In this document: positions 37,769 through 45,868 of the stretch, in pieces
Layout: each line of letters begins with the position of its first letter
Numbering within the stretch: position 1 is the stretch's first letter
Assembly (NCBI RefSeq): GCF_009858245.1
Contig: NZ_VMSB01000001.1
Span: forward strand, 186,001 to 250,000
Reading direction: 5' to 3'
From: Ornithinibacter aureus
GTDB taxonomy: Bacteria > Actinomycetota > Actinomycetes > Actinomycetales > Dermatophilaceae
DNA: 64,000 nucleotides
Translations under genes and position numbers: made by a program
The notes under the pieces: model-generated
Database searches by the model: none
The model's input: the letters and a program-made list of their open reading frames with translations, nothing else
What the model was told of the DNA's origin: nothing

Positions 37769-37801
37769 CAGGTTGTTGGTTCGAGTCCAACCGGGGGAGC
37801 A
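37769..37801 (+). repeat. attR-like direct repeat (tRNA-Asn 3' fragment)
   Basis: Exact copy of 36891-36923. The sequence to its left does not continue the tRNA, so it is only a 3' fragment. Confidence 0.85.
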
Positions 37802-37805
37802 CGCG

Positions 37806-37838
37806 AACGGCCCCACTCCTTGGCGGAGTGGGGCCGTT
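37806..37838. terminator. Strong bidirectional terminator beyond attR
   Basis: AACGGCCCCACTCC (37806-37819) pairs perfectly with GGAGTGGGGCCGTT (37825-37838), 14 bp with a 5-nt loop. It probably served tRNA-Asn before the island entered and still faces the end of the glutamate transporter operon. Confidence 0.7.
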
Positions 37839-37852
37839 GTGCATCTTCGGGC

Positions 37853-38854
37853 TCAGGCGTCGTCGCCGTGGCCCTTGCGACGCTCACGGGCGGACTGGAC
37901 GAAGTCGGTGGCGGCTTCCTCCGCCGACTCGATCCCGGCACCGATGATGCGGGTGCCGTGGGTTGCGGGCTCGCCGGGCTCACCCTGGCCCTGGATCATC
38001 GTGGGCGCCACCGTGGTGACCGGGCCCGCGGTGGTTCCGCGGCGGTTGAGCCGCCGTTCCACCCAGGTGGCCACACGGGTCAGTCCGTAGTTGATCGCGA
38101 TGAACAGGGCAGCACACACGATCAGGGCCGGCACCGTGTTGGCGTACGCGGACCCGGCGGTCTTCGACCAGGTCAGCAGCTCTTGGTACGTGATGGCGGT
38201 GCCGAGTGCGGAGTCCTTGAGCACGACGACGAACTGGCTGATCAGGGCTGGCAGCATGGCCGTCAGCGCCTGCGGCAGCTGGATCGTGCGCAGGGTCTGC
38301 GACGGGGTGAGCCCGATCGACAGTCCCGCTTCCGACTGCCCCTTGGGCAGTGAGTGCACACCGGAGCGCACGAGCTCGGCGATGACCGAGCCGTTGTACA
38401 GCGTCAGGGCGAGGACGACCGCGGCCAGCGGGCCCTGGCTGCTCGGCACGATCGTGCTGGTGGCGAAGTAGCCGAAGTACAGGAAGATCATCATCATCAG
38501 CACAGGCACCGAGCGGAAGAACTCGACCACCGCGCCGCTGACCCACCGGATGGCCTTGACGTGCGAGAGGCGGCCCATGCCGAAGATCAGGCCGAAGATG
38601 CCAGCGAAGATGACCGACAGGACGGCTGCCTTCAGCGTGCCGATGAGGCCGGGAATCAGGTAGTCGACCCACAGCGACGAATCGGTGACGAACGGCTTCC
38701 ACTTGGCACCGTCGAGCTGACCCGCCTCGGCAAGTCGACTCAGGACCACGTAGAGGACGGCACCCGCGAGCAGCACCCCCACGCCGGTGAGGATGGCGTG
38801 CCGCTGGCGGGCCTTGGGGCCCGGGGCGTCGAACAGGACGTTCTGCGCGCTCAT
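37853..38854 (-). CDS. gluD: Glutamate ABC transporter permease
   Basis: A 333-residue HisMQ-type permease. Hydrophobic helices lie between residues 20 and 270, with the EAA loop as QSEAGLSIGLTPSQTLRTIQLPQAL. The C-terminal 60 residues are hydrophilic and cytoplasmic, longer than in most homologues. It overlaps gluC by ATGA and is the last gene of a gluBCD unit. Substrate is inferred from resemblance to corynebacterial GluABCD. Confidence 0.85.
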   Translation of the reverse strand: MSAQNVLFDAPGPKARQRHAILTGVGVLLAGAVLYVVLSRLAEAGQLDGAKWKPFVTDSSLWVDYLIPGLIGTLKAAVLSVIFAGIFGLIFGMGRLSHVKAIRWVSGAVVEFFRSVPVLMMMIFLYFGYFATSTIVPSSQGPLAAVVLALTLYNGSVIAELVRSGVHSLPKGQSEAGLSIGLTPSQTLRTIQLPQALTAMLPALISQFVVVLKDSALGTAITYQELLTWSKTAGSAYANTVPALIVCAALFIAINYGLTRVATWVERRLNRRGTTAGPVTTVAPTMIQGQGEPGEPATHGTRIIGAGIESAEEAATDFVQSARERRKGHGDDA

Positions 38855-39513
38855 CGCTTCACCGCCAGCCGCTGGCTCAGGTTGGTCGCCAGCACCCCGA
38901 TGGGCAGGGTCAGGACGACGAAGATCATGGCGATGACGAAGAAGACACCCAGCTGTGCGCCCTCGTTCTCGGTGATCGTCGCGAGCAGCTTGGCGGTGTC
39001 AGCGACACCGACCACGGCGGCGACCGTGGTGTTCTTGATGAGGGCGATGAGCACCGAGCCCAGCGGAGCGATGGACCCCCGGAAGGCCTGGGGAAGCAGG
39101 ACCTCGCGCAACGACTGGCTGAAGGTCAGCCCGATGGAGCGGGCCGCCTCGGCCTGACCGGCCGGAACTGTGTTGACGCCGCTGCGGATCGCCTCACACA
39201 CGAATGCCGCGTGGTACGCGGAGAGGCCGACGACCGCCCAGCGGAAGGCATCCTTGGACAGGTCCTGGGAGAGCTGTAGCCCCACGAGGAGCGAGAGCCC
39301 GAGAACGCACAGGGTCAGCAGCACCGTGAGTGGGGTGTTGCGGAAGATGTTGACGTAGCTGGTGCCGATCCCGCGCAGCACGGCCACGGGCGACACGCGC
39401 AGCACGGCCACGATGGTGCCGAGGATCAGCGCACCGATAGCGGACAGCACTGACAGTTGGATGGTCACCCAGACGGCGGCTGCCACGTCGTAGTTGCTGA
39501 GAGTCTCGAGCAT
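38851..39513 (-). CDS. gluC: Glutamate ABC transporter permease
   Basis: A 220-residue HisMQ-type permease with the EAA loop QAEAARSIGLTFSQSLREVLLPQAF at about 130-155 and four to five helices. ATG at 39513 is chosen over an adjacent GTG at 39516; GAAAGG lies upstream. It pairs with GluD. A strong hairpin stands between gluB and this gene. Confidence 0.85.
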   Translation of the reverse strand: MLETLSNYDVAAAVWVTIQLSVLSAIGALILGTIVAVLRVSPVAVLRGIGTSYVNIFRNTPLTVLLTLCVLGLSLLVGLQLSQDLSKDAFRWAVVGLSAYHAAFVCEAIRSGVNTVPAGQAEAARSIGLTFSQSLREVLLPQAFRGSIAPLGSVLIALIKNTTVAAVVGVADTAKLLATITENEGAQLGVFFVIAMIFVVLTLPIGVLATNLSQRLAVKR

Positions 39514-39539
39514 CACTCACCTTTCATGGTGCGACGGGG

Positions 39540-39573
39540 TGTGCCGCCCGCTCCCGGGGAAGCGGGCGGCACA
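39540..39573 (-). terminator. Attenuating hairpin between gluB and gluC
   Basis: TGTGCCGCCCGCT (39540-39552) and AGCGGGCGGCACA (39561-39573) form a perfect 13-bp stem in the 73-bp gap. Partial termination or mRNA protection here would make the binding protein more abundant than the permeases, a common design in ABC operons. Confidence 0.6.
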
Positions 39574-39588
39574 CGTCCGACGAGTCGA

Positions 39589-40422
39589 TCAGGAGCAGGC
39601 GTCGGGCGTGGGGGGGTTGCCGGCAGGCGCCTTGTACCCGGCCGGGCCGAGGTTGGCGTCCACGGCCTTCTGCCACGAGCCGTCCTCGACCATCTTCTTC
39701 AGGGCCGCGTTGACCTTCTCGCACAGGGCGACGTCGCCCTTCTTGAGGCCGACGCCGTAGCGCTCCTCGGAGAACGGCGCCCCGACGACCTTGAGCTTGC
39801 CCTTGTTGGCTTCCTGCGCGGCGTAGCCGGCGAGGATGGTGTCGTCGGTGGTGAGCGCGTCAACGCCATTGCCGAGCAGTGCCGCCAGGCACTCGGAGTA
39901 GGTGCCGAACTCGACCAGGTTGACCCCGGCGACCTTGTCCTTGACCTTCTGGGCGGAGGTCGAGCCGGTCACCGAGCACAGCTTCTTGCCGTCGAGGGTG
40001 TCCGGGCCGGTGATGGAGGTGTCGTCGGCGCGAACCAGCAGGTCCTGACCGGCGATGAAGTACGGGCCGCCGAAGGAGATCTTCTCCTTGCGGGCGTCGG
40101 TGATGGAGTAGGTCGCGAAGATCAGGTCGACCTGGCCGCTGGAGATGAGCGTCTCGCGCTGCGCGCTCGGGGACTGCACGAACGTGATGTCGCCCTCGGC
40201 GGTGCCGAGTTCCTTGGCAACATACTTGGCGACGTCGACGTCGAGGCCGGTGTACTGGTCACCGACCTTCAGGCCGAGCCCGGGCTGGTCGAACTTGATG
40301 CCGATCTTGAGGCCGGAACCGCCCTCGCCGCCCTCGCTCCCGCCGTCGTCTGAGCCACAGGCGCTGAGGCCGAGGGCCAGTACGGCCGCCGCGGCGACCA
40401 TGCTGATGCGTCGTGTCGTCAT
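39589..40422 (-). CDS. gluB: Glutamate ABC transporter substrate-binding lipoprotein
   Basis: A 277-residue SBP of the polar amino acid family. Signal peptide with lipobox LSAC, Cys22 lipidated. IGIKFDQPGLG, GLDVDVAKYVAKELG, FATYSITDARKEKISFGGPYF and the C-terminal GYGV-like GVGLKKGD motif match GluB. AAGGAA precedes the ATG. Preceded by gluA 50 bp upstream on the same strand. Confidence 0.9.
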   Translation of the reverse strand: MTTRRISMVAAAAVLALGLSACGSDDGGSEGGEGGSGLKIGIKFDQPGLGLKVGDQYTGLDVDVAKYVAKELGTAEGDITFVQSPSAQRETLISSGQVDLIFATYSITDARKEKISFGGPYFIAGQDLLVRADDTSITGPDTLDGKKLCSVTGSTSAQKVKDKVAGVNLVEFGTYSECLAALLGNGVDALTTDDTILAGYAAQEANKGKLKVVGAPFSEERYGVGLKKGDVALCEKVNAALKKMVEDGSWQKAVDANLGPAGYKAPAGNPPTPDACS

Positions 40423-40472
40423 GGGTGATTCCTTACTTGTTGGGGACTGAAACGGTGGTGCTGGACGAAAGG

Positions 40473-41246
40473 TCAGTGGGTGAGGATCTTGCCGAGGAAG
40501 TCCTTGGCGCGATCGCTCTTGGGGTTGGTGAAGAACTCCTCGGGCGTGGCCATCTCGACGATCTGGCCGTCCGCGAGGAAGACCACCCGGTCGGCGACCT
40601 TGCGCGCGAACCCCATCTCGTGGGTCACGACGACCATGGTCATGCCGCTGTTGGCGAGCTCGACCATGACGTCGAGGACCTCGTTGATCATCTCGGGGTC
40701 GAGGGCCGAGGTGGGCTCGTCGAAGAGCATGACCTTGGGGTCCATCGCCAGGGAGCGGGCGATGGCGACGCGCTGTTGCTGACCACCGGAGAGCTGGGCC
40801 GGGTACTTCGCCGCCTGGTGGGCGATGCCGACCCGCTCGAGAAGCTCCATGGCCCGCTTGTCGGCGTCGGCCTTGTTCATCTTGCGGACCTTGATCGGCC
40901 CGAGCGTGACGTTCTCGAGGATCGTCTTGTGCGCGAAGAGGTTGAAGGACTGGAACACCATGCCCACGTCGGCGCGCAGGTCGGCCAGCGCCTTGCCCTC
41001 CTCGGGCAGCTTCTGGCCGTCGATGGTGATCGAGCCGGACTCGTAGGTCTCGAGCCGGTTGATCGTGCGGCACAGGGTCGACTTTCCCGACCCGGAGGGG
41101 CCGATGAGGATGACGACCTCGCCCTTGCCGACGGTGAGGTTGATGTCCTTGAGGACGTGGAGCGCTCCGAAGTGTTTGTTGACACCCTCCATGACGACGA
41201 GGGGCTGCTTCGGGGCGCTGTCGCGGACGACCTGTGGCTCTGTCAT
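40473..41246 (-). CDS. gluA: Glutamate ABC transporter ATP-binding protein
   Basis: A 257-residue ABC ATPase: GPSGSGKST (Walker A), LSGGQQQR (signature), [13 protein letters not shown] (Walker B and D-loop), VVTHEMGF (switch His). First gene of gluABCD. On the minus strand TAGGTT stands six bases before the ATG, so the operon transcript is probably leaderless. Confidence 0.9.
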   Translation of the reverse strand: MTEPQVVRDSAPKQPLVVMEGVNKHFGALHVLKDINLTVGKGEVVILIGPSGSGKSTLCRTINRLETYESGSITIDGQKLPEEGKALADLRADVGMVFQSFNLFAHKTILENVTLGPIKVRKMNKADADKRAMELLERVGIAHQAAKYPAQLSGGQQQRVAIARSLAMDPKVMLFDEPTSALDPEMINEVLDVMVELANSGMTMVVVTHEMGFARKVADRVVFLADGQIVEMATPEEFFTNPKSDRAKDFLGKILTH

Positions 41247-41366
41247 GCAGAGAACCTAGCGACTGATGCAAGGGTGTGCGCGCCGTCACAGCCGGGTTTC
41301 GAGCGATCGGCCCCAATCGCTACCGAACCGAGACCTTTACGCGTCAAGCATCTCGACGCGATGCGC

Positions 41367-41702
41367 CTACGCGATCCACACCTTGCGCAGGGTCTCGGTG
41401 ATGGTCCACTCGGTGCGTTCCCCGGCCCGCAACCGCACCGCGACGCCCGGGGTGAGGCCGAGCCGCTCGCCGTCCTCGAAGGTCACCGTGCCGTGCCCCG
41501 AGACCACCACGAACACCTCGTCGACCTCGGTGTCCCGAGCGGAACCCTGCGTCATCTCCCACAACCCGACCTCGCAGGTGGGGAGGGCGTCCAGCGTCAG
41601 GACGGCAGTGGTCGGCGACCCGTGCAGGACGTCGTCGCGAGACAACGCGTCGTGGGCGAGGGAAGCGGTGGTGACGTCGGGGCTGAGAAGGCGCGGCGGC
41701 AT
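41367..41702 (-). CDS. Cupin-domain protein (Cupin_3/DUF861 type)
   Basis: A 111-residue single-domain cupin. The two conserved motifs are blurred but recognisable in VGLWEMTQGSARDTEVDEVFVVVSGHGTV and LTPGVAVRLRAGERTEW. The length and WTITETLRKVW ending fit the DUF861 group. Often next to FAD amine oxidoreductases, as here (divergent), suggesting a shared amine-degradation role, but the reaction is unknown. Confidence 0.7.
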   Translation of the reverse strand: MPPRLLSPDVTTASLAHDALSRDDVLHGSPTTAVLTLDALPTCEVGLWEMTQGSARDTEVDEVFVVVSGHGTVTFEDGERLGLTPGVAVRLRAGERTEWTITETLRKVWIA

Positions 41703-41773
41703 ACGGGAGATGGTGGCACGGCATCCGGATGCCGTGGCGCGGCGTGGGTGCCCGAGCGCGGCATGATGGCGCC

Positions 41774-43177
41774 ATGACGACCGACCCGGTGGCTGTGCGG
41801 GCCTCCCTCGCCGACGCGATCCCTGATGTCTTCTGGACCGATCGGCCCGAGCGGCCGACGCCGCGGGCAGCGCTCACCGGCTCGGGGCACCGGGCCGACC
41901 TGGTCATCGTCGGCGGCGGCTTCACCGGCCTGTGGGCTGCCGTGCAGGCCAAGGAGGACAACCCCTCGCGCGAGGTCGTGCTGCTCGAGCGCGGCCGGTT
42001 CGGGGTGGCGGCATCGGGTCGAAACGGCGGCTTCGTCTCGCCCTCGCTGACCCACGGCCTGGCGCAGGGCCTGGCCTGCTGGCCCGAGGAGATCGAGACC
42101 CTCGAGCGGCTCGGTGCGCAGAACATGGCCGACCTGGCGGACAGCCTCACCCGGCACGGCATCGACGCCGACTTCCACGTGCCCGGCGAGATCACGATGG
42201 CGCTCACCGCGCACCAGGCGGGCACGGTGCGTGAGGGCTACGAACTCCACCGGGCGCACGGCATCCCCGTCACCCACCTCGATGCCGCCGAGGCGCGTGC
42301 CCGCGTCAACTCGCCCCGCTACCTGTCGGGCTTCCTCGACCCGACGGTCGGCCTGGTCGACCCGGCCCGGCTGGTGTGGGGGCTGGCCGACGCCGCCGAG
42401 CGGCTCGGGGTCCGGCTGCACGAGGACACCTCGGTGACAGGGTTCGACGCCGACATCTCCGGCCTCACGGTGCGCACCGAGTGGGGGAGTGTGCGCACCG
42501 ATCGGGTCGTGCTCGGCACCGGGGCCTTCCGCGGGCCGCTCAAGCGGCTGGCGCACTACACGTTGCCCGTCTACGACCACGTGCTCATGACCGAGCCGCT
42601 GTCCACGGCGCATCTGGATGCCGTGGGCTGGCAGGGGCGCGAAGGCCTCACCGACGCGGGCAACCAGTTCCACTACTACCGGCGCACCCTGGATGACCGG
42701 GTGCTCTTCGGTGGGTACGACGCGAACTACCACTTCCCGGGGCGGATCGACCCGCGGCTGGAGCAGTCGGCATCCCACGACCTGCTGGCGCGGCACTTCT
42801 TCGAGATCTTCCCCCAGCTGCAGGGGCTGCGCTTCACCCACCGGTGGGCCGGGGTCATCGACACGACGACCCGGTTCACCCCGGTGTTCGGCACGGCACT
42901 GGGCGGGCGGCTGTCCTATGCCGTGGGCTACACGGGGCTCGGCGTCGCGTCGACCAGGTTCGGTGCGCGGGTGGCGCTCGACCTCGTCGACGGGCGTGAC
43001 ACCGAGGTGACTGCCCTGGAGTTGGTGCGCAAGAAGCCGCTGCCGTTCCCGCCCGAGCCGTTCCGGTACGTCGGGGTGCGCGCGACCCGGGCGAGCCTGG
43101 CGGCCGAGGACCGCACCGGCCGGCGCAACCTGTGGCTGCGGGCCATGGATGCCGTCGGCATCGGCTTCGACAGCTGA
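41774..43177 (+). CDS. FAD-dependent oxidoreductase (DAO family, PuuB/OrdL-like)
   Basis: A 467-residue flavoenzyme with the dinucleotide-binding VIVGGGFTGLWAA (residues ~43-55), then LLERGRFGVAASGRNGGFVSPS, a DAO hallmark for covalent or tight FAD. HRWAGVIDTTTRFTPVFG and YAVGYTGLGVASTRFGAR near the C-terminus contact FAD. PuuB-like enzymes oxidise gamma-glutamylputrescine or related amines; the exact substrate here is unknown. CATGAT at 41762-41767, six bases before ATG, suggests leaderless expression. Upstream lies an inverted pair of the GGATGCC motif. Confidence 0.8.
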   Translation: MTTDPVAVRASLADAIPDVFWTDRPERPTPRAALTGSGHRADLVIVGGGFTGLWAAVQAKEDNPSREVVLLERGRFGVAASGRNGGFVSPSLTHGLAQGLACWPEEIETLERLGAQNMADLADSLTRHGIDADFHVPGEITMALTAHQAGTVREGYELHRAHGIPVTHLDAAEARARVNSPRYLSGFLDPTVGLVDPARLVWGLADAAERLGVRLHEDTSVTGFDADISGLTVRTEWGSVRTDRVVLGTGAFRGPLKRLAHYTLPVYDHVLMTEPLSTAHLDAVGWQGREGLTDAGNQFHYYRRTLDDRVLFGGYDANYHFPGRIDPRLEQSASHDLLARHFFEIFPQLQGLRFTHRWAGVIDTTTRFTPVFGTALGGRLSYAVGYTGLGVASTRFGARVALDLVDGRDTEVTALELVRKKPLPFPPEPFRYVGVRATRASLAAEDRTGRRNLWLRAMDAVGIGFDS

Positions 43178-43184
43178 CCCCCGC

Positions 43185-43209
43185 GCTTTTCCTCCCCCAT
43201 GAGGGAAGC
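43185..43209 (+). terminator. Terminator after the FAD oxidoreductase
   Basis: GCTTTTCCTC (43185-43194) pairs with GAGGGAAGC (43201-43209) with one bulge and a G-T pair, 8 bp after the stop. Confidence 0.5.
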
Positions 43210-43548
43210 CCGGGGTTCGCACGGCACCTTCATCCCGTGTGAACCTCGTGTCTGCCCTGCGATGACTCGCTGAGCCGAAAACCAGTGGCGCCCCGGCGCT
43301 GCGAGGAGCGATCCTCGTCTGACGCACCCGCGACCACGACAAGGACACCGCAGACATGCCAGCGAACCAGAACCGATACCAGGGCAGCACCGTGCTGCTC
43401 GGCGTCGACGTGCTGCGTCCCTGCGCGCGTCAAGGATTCCGTTCGAGGCGACCCCTCCACGCTGGCGACTGACCCCAGTCACCACTGCTGTTCGCAGCCA
43501 GGGCCGCTCCGAGACCGGGGCGGCCCTTCGTCGTCTCCACGGCGACAC
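43210..43548 (+). other. Orphan structured region before tRNA-Arg and rtcB
   Basis: About 340 bp without a convincing gene. It contains a perfect CGAGGA-GCGA-TCCTCG hairpin with a GNRA-type loop (about 43300-43315), a GGCGCC-rich stretch next to it, a 38-codon frame from ATG 43356 to 43472 with only a weak AAGGAC upstream, and a terminator-like hairpin at 43500-43527. It could be an untranslated RNA, a leader for rtcB, or a remnant gene; I cannot tell which. Confidence 0.4.
43500..43527 (+). terminator. Hairpin before tRNA-Arg
   Basis: AGGGCCGCTCC (43500-43510) pairs with GGGGCGGCCCT (43517-43527) over 11 positions with one wobble and a 6-nt loop, then TCGTCGTC. It would end any transcript from the orphan region 22 bp before the tRNA. 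Confidence 0.5.
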
Positions 43549-43624
43549 GCCTCCGTACCTCAGCTGGAAGAGGGCCCGACTACGAATCGGGATGCCGCGC
43601 GTTCGACTCGCGCCGGGGGCTCCA
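43549..43624 (+). tRNA. tRNA-Arg (ACG), with atypical features, upstream of rtcB
   Basis: Acceptor GCCTCCG/CGGGGGC, D-stem CCTC/GAGG, anticodon stem CCCGA/TCGGG with loop CTACGAA (anticodon ACG), five-base variable loop, T-stem GCGCG/CGCGC with loop TTCGACT, and encoded CCA at 43622-43624. A20 and C35, the main arginine identity elements, are present. Unusual points: C10-G25 in place of G10-C25, and U73 as discriminator where Arg tRNAs normally have A or G. It ends 76 bp before rtcB on the same strand. It may be a working tRNA or a tRNA-like element serving rtcB control. Confidence 0.8.
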
Positions 43625-43700
43625 CCGTCACCAACACCACCCACCCAGACATCGACCAGGACGTCGGCCAGACAACGACCCTGACGAGAGGATTCACGAG

Positions 43701-44927
43701 ATGACCATCGCCCCTGACCCCGAGATGTCCCCGGCCGCCGGGCTCCCCGTCGAGCTGCGCGGTGCCACCGCCCCCACGCTGATGTGGGCCCACGAGCACG
43801 AGGTGGAGCCGGCTGCTCTGAACCAGCTGCGCAACATCGCGGCCCTGCCGTGGGTGCACGGCGTTCGCGTCATGCCGGACGTGCACCTCGGCAAGGGCGC
43901 GACCGTCGGCTCGGTCGTCGCCATGCGGCAGGCGGTGAGCCCGGCCGCGGTCGGCGTGGACATCGGCTGCGGCATGCACGCGGTGAAGACGTCGCTCACC
44001 GTCGAGGACCTCCCGGACGACCTCGGGCCGCTGCGGTCCGCCATCGAGGCGGTGATCCCCACGGGGTTCACCGCGCACGACGGCAGCGCACCGGTGCTGT
44101 CCACCGACCGCGCCCTGTCGCGGACGTTCGACGGTCTGTTCGCTCGGTTCGGTGGTCTCCACGCGGGGGTCGCAGACCGCGAGGGTCGTGCCGCCGCTCA
44201 GGTCGGCACCCTGGGCGGGGGCAACCACTTCGTCGAGCTCACCGCTGACGACCACGGCGACGTGTGGCTCATGCTTCACTCGGGGTCGCGAAACATCGGC
44301 AAGGAGATCGCCGAGCGGCACATCAACACCGCCAAGGGCATGGAGCACAACCTCGGCCTGCCGGACCGTGACCTCGCGGTCTTCCTCGACGGGACCCCCG
44401 AGATGGCTGCCTACCTGCGCGATCTGTACTGGGCGCAGGAGTACGCGATGCTCAACCGTGAGGCGATGATGGTGCTGTTCCAGCGGGTCGTCCGTGAGGC
44501 GTTCCCGCACACCACCTTCGCGGATGCCGTGCGCTGCCACCACAACTACGTCTCGCAGGAGACGTACGACGGTGTCGACCTCGTCGTGACCCGCAAGGGT
44601 GCGATCTTCGCCGGGGCCGGCGCGATGGGCCTGATCCCGGGGTCGATGGGCACCGGGTCGTACGTCGTGCGCGGACTGGGCAACACGGCATCCTTCTGCT
44701 CGGCCAGCCACGGTGCCGGGCGCCGGATGTCGCGCACCGCGGCCAAGCGGCACTTCACGCTCGATGACCTCGAGGCACAGACCGTCGGCGTCGAGTGCCG
44801 CAAGGACGCCGGCGTGCTCGATGAGATCCCGGGAGCCTACAAGGACCTCGAGGGCGTCATCGCAGCGCAGTCCGACCTGGTGGAGGTGGTGGCCCGGCTC
44901 ACGACGCTGCTCTGCGTCAAGGGCTGA
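43701..44927 (+). CDS. rtcB: RNA-splicing ligase RtcB
   Basis: GTP- and Mn-dependent ligase that joins RNA ends with 2',3'-cyclic phosphate or 3'-phosphate to 5'-OH. The 408-residue protein keeps all key motifs: MPDVHLGKGATVG, VDIGCGMHAV (metal-binding Asp and Cys), GTLGGGNHFVEL, HSGSRNIGK, RCHHNYVSQE, PGSMGTGSYV, and SASHGAGRRMSRTAAK with the His that forms the GMP adduct. GAGAGGA lies upstream of ATG. No rtcA or rtcR is in the window. A tRNA-Arg precedes it directly, notable because tRNAs cut by anticodon nucleases are substrates for this enzyme. Confidence 0.95.
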   Translation: MTIAPDPEMSPAAGLPVELRGATAPTLMWAHEHEVEPAALNQLRNIAALPWVHGVRVMPDVHLGKGATVGSVVAMRQAVSPAAVGVDIGCGMHAVKTSLTVEDLPDDLGPLRSAIEAVIPTGFTAHDGSAPVLSTDRALSRTFDGLFARFGGLHAGVADREGRAAAQVGTLGGGNHFVELTADDHGDVWLMLHSGSRNIGKEIAERHINTAKGMEHNLGLPDRDLAVFLDGTPEMAAYLRDLYWAQEYAMLNREAMMVLFQRVVREAFPHTTFADAVRCHHNYVSQETYDGVDLVVTRKGAIFAGAGAMGLIPGSMGTGSYVVRGLGNTASFCSASHGAGRRMSRTAAKRHFTLDDLEAQTVGVECRKDAGVLDEIPGAYKDLEGVIAAQSDLVEVVARLTTLLCVKG

Positions 44928-44996
44928 GCTGTCGGTCGGTTCCCCTACGGTGGTGAGGGGCCCAGCTGGGTCACGCACCACTGGGAAGGGGCCGCC

Positions 44997-45863
44997 ATGA
45001 GCACCATCGAGACACGAAGCGTTCGCGTTCCTGGGGCGCTGCTCACCTACGACATCCGGCATCCGGATGCCGTGAGTGGGCAGCGCCCGCTGTTCGTGCT
45101 CGGGTCGCCGATGGCGGCATCCGGGTTCGAGCAGCTGGTCGCGCACTTCGGCGACCGCACGGTCATCACCTACGACCCCCGCGGTGCCGAGCGCAGCGTG
45201 CTCGAGCCGGACGGGGAGGTCACCGGCGAGCTGCACGGTGAGGACATGCACCGGGTCGTCGAGGATGCCGGGGTGGCCCCGGTCGACGTGTTCGCGTCGA
45301 GCGGCGGGGGAGCGTTCGCGCTGCACTGGGTCGTCGCCCACCCGCAGGACGTGGCGACCCTGGTCGCCCACGAACCGCCACTGACGACCATCCTTCCCGA
45401 TCGGGAGATGGCGCAGCGGGTCAACGAGGACATCATCGCCACCTACCAGCACGACGGCTACGGCCCGGCGCTGGCCAAGTTCATCCAGCTCGTGATGCAC
45501 ACCGGCCTGCTGCCCGATGACTACCTCGACCGGCCGGCGCCGGACCCGGCCATGTTCGGGCTCCCGACCGAGGACGACGGCTCACGTGATGACCCGTTGC
45601 TGAGCAAGAACCTGGCCATTCCACCGTTCGAGCCCGACCTCGACGCCCTGCGCGCCTCCTCGGTGCGGATCGTTCCTGCTGTCGGCACGGACGGCGAGGG
45701 AGGTCTGGCGTGGCGAGGGGGAGCCGCCCTGGCCCGGGAGCTGGGGGTCGAACCCGTGGTGTTCCCGGGTGACCACGGAGGGTTCACACAGAGCCCGATG
45801 GGGCCGAACAACGACCCCGCGGCTTTCGCTGCCCGGCTTCGCGAGGTGCTCGACGCCGGCTGA
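44997..45863 (+). CDS. Alpha/beta hydrolase
   Basis: A 288-residue alpha/beta hydrolase. The nucleophile elbow reads ASSGGGAFALH, a less common S-G-G-G form. ITYDPRGAERS precedes it, and a His in FPGDHGGFTQSP near the C-terminus completes the triad. GAAGGGG precedes the ATG. Substrate unknown. It follows rtcB on the same strand with a 69-bp gap containing a possible -10 (TACGGT, 44946-44951), so it may be transcribed separately. Confidence 0.75.
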   Translation: MSTIETRSVRVPGALLTYDIRHPDAVSGQRPLFVLGSPMAASGFEQLVAHFGDRTVITYDPRGAERSVLEPDGEVTGELHGEDMHRVVEDAGVAPVDVFASSGGGAFALHWVVAHPQDVATLVAHEPPLTTILPDREMAQRVNEDIIATYQHDGYGPALAKFIQLVMHTGLLPDDYLDRPAPDPAMFGLPTEDDGSRDDPLLSKNLAIPPFEPDLDALRASSVRIVPAVGTDGEGGLAWRGGAALARELGVEPVVFPGDHGGFTQSPMGPNNDPAAFAARLREVLDAG

Positions 45864-45868
45864 CGGGC

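Larger units (their letters stand above)
36891..37801. mobile_element. Minimal tRNA-Asn-integrated island carrying only higBA
   Basis: The last 31 bases of the tRNA-Asn gene plus CA (36891-36923) are exactly repeated at 37769-37801, with 845 bp in between. Integrative elements that target tRNA 3' ends produce exactly this arrangement, an intact tRNA gene (attL) and a 3' fragment (attR). The element carries a toxin-antitoxin pair, its own terminator directly after attL (about 36929-36970) and another after higA, but no integrase. The tRNA's likely original terminator now stands beyond attR at 37806-37838. The interpretation as a residual or non-autonomous island is inference from structure. 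Confidence 0.75.

Noticed and set aside
37769-37801. A second tRNA-Asn gene
   Set aside because: Only the 3' 33 bases are present; no 5' half, D-arm or anticodon precedes them.
43356-43472. A 38-residue protein gene before tRNA-Arg
   Set aside because: Weak ribosome site, no hydrophobic or domain pattern, and a composition that fits non-coding sequence; kept only as a note in the orphan region.
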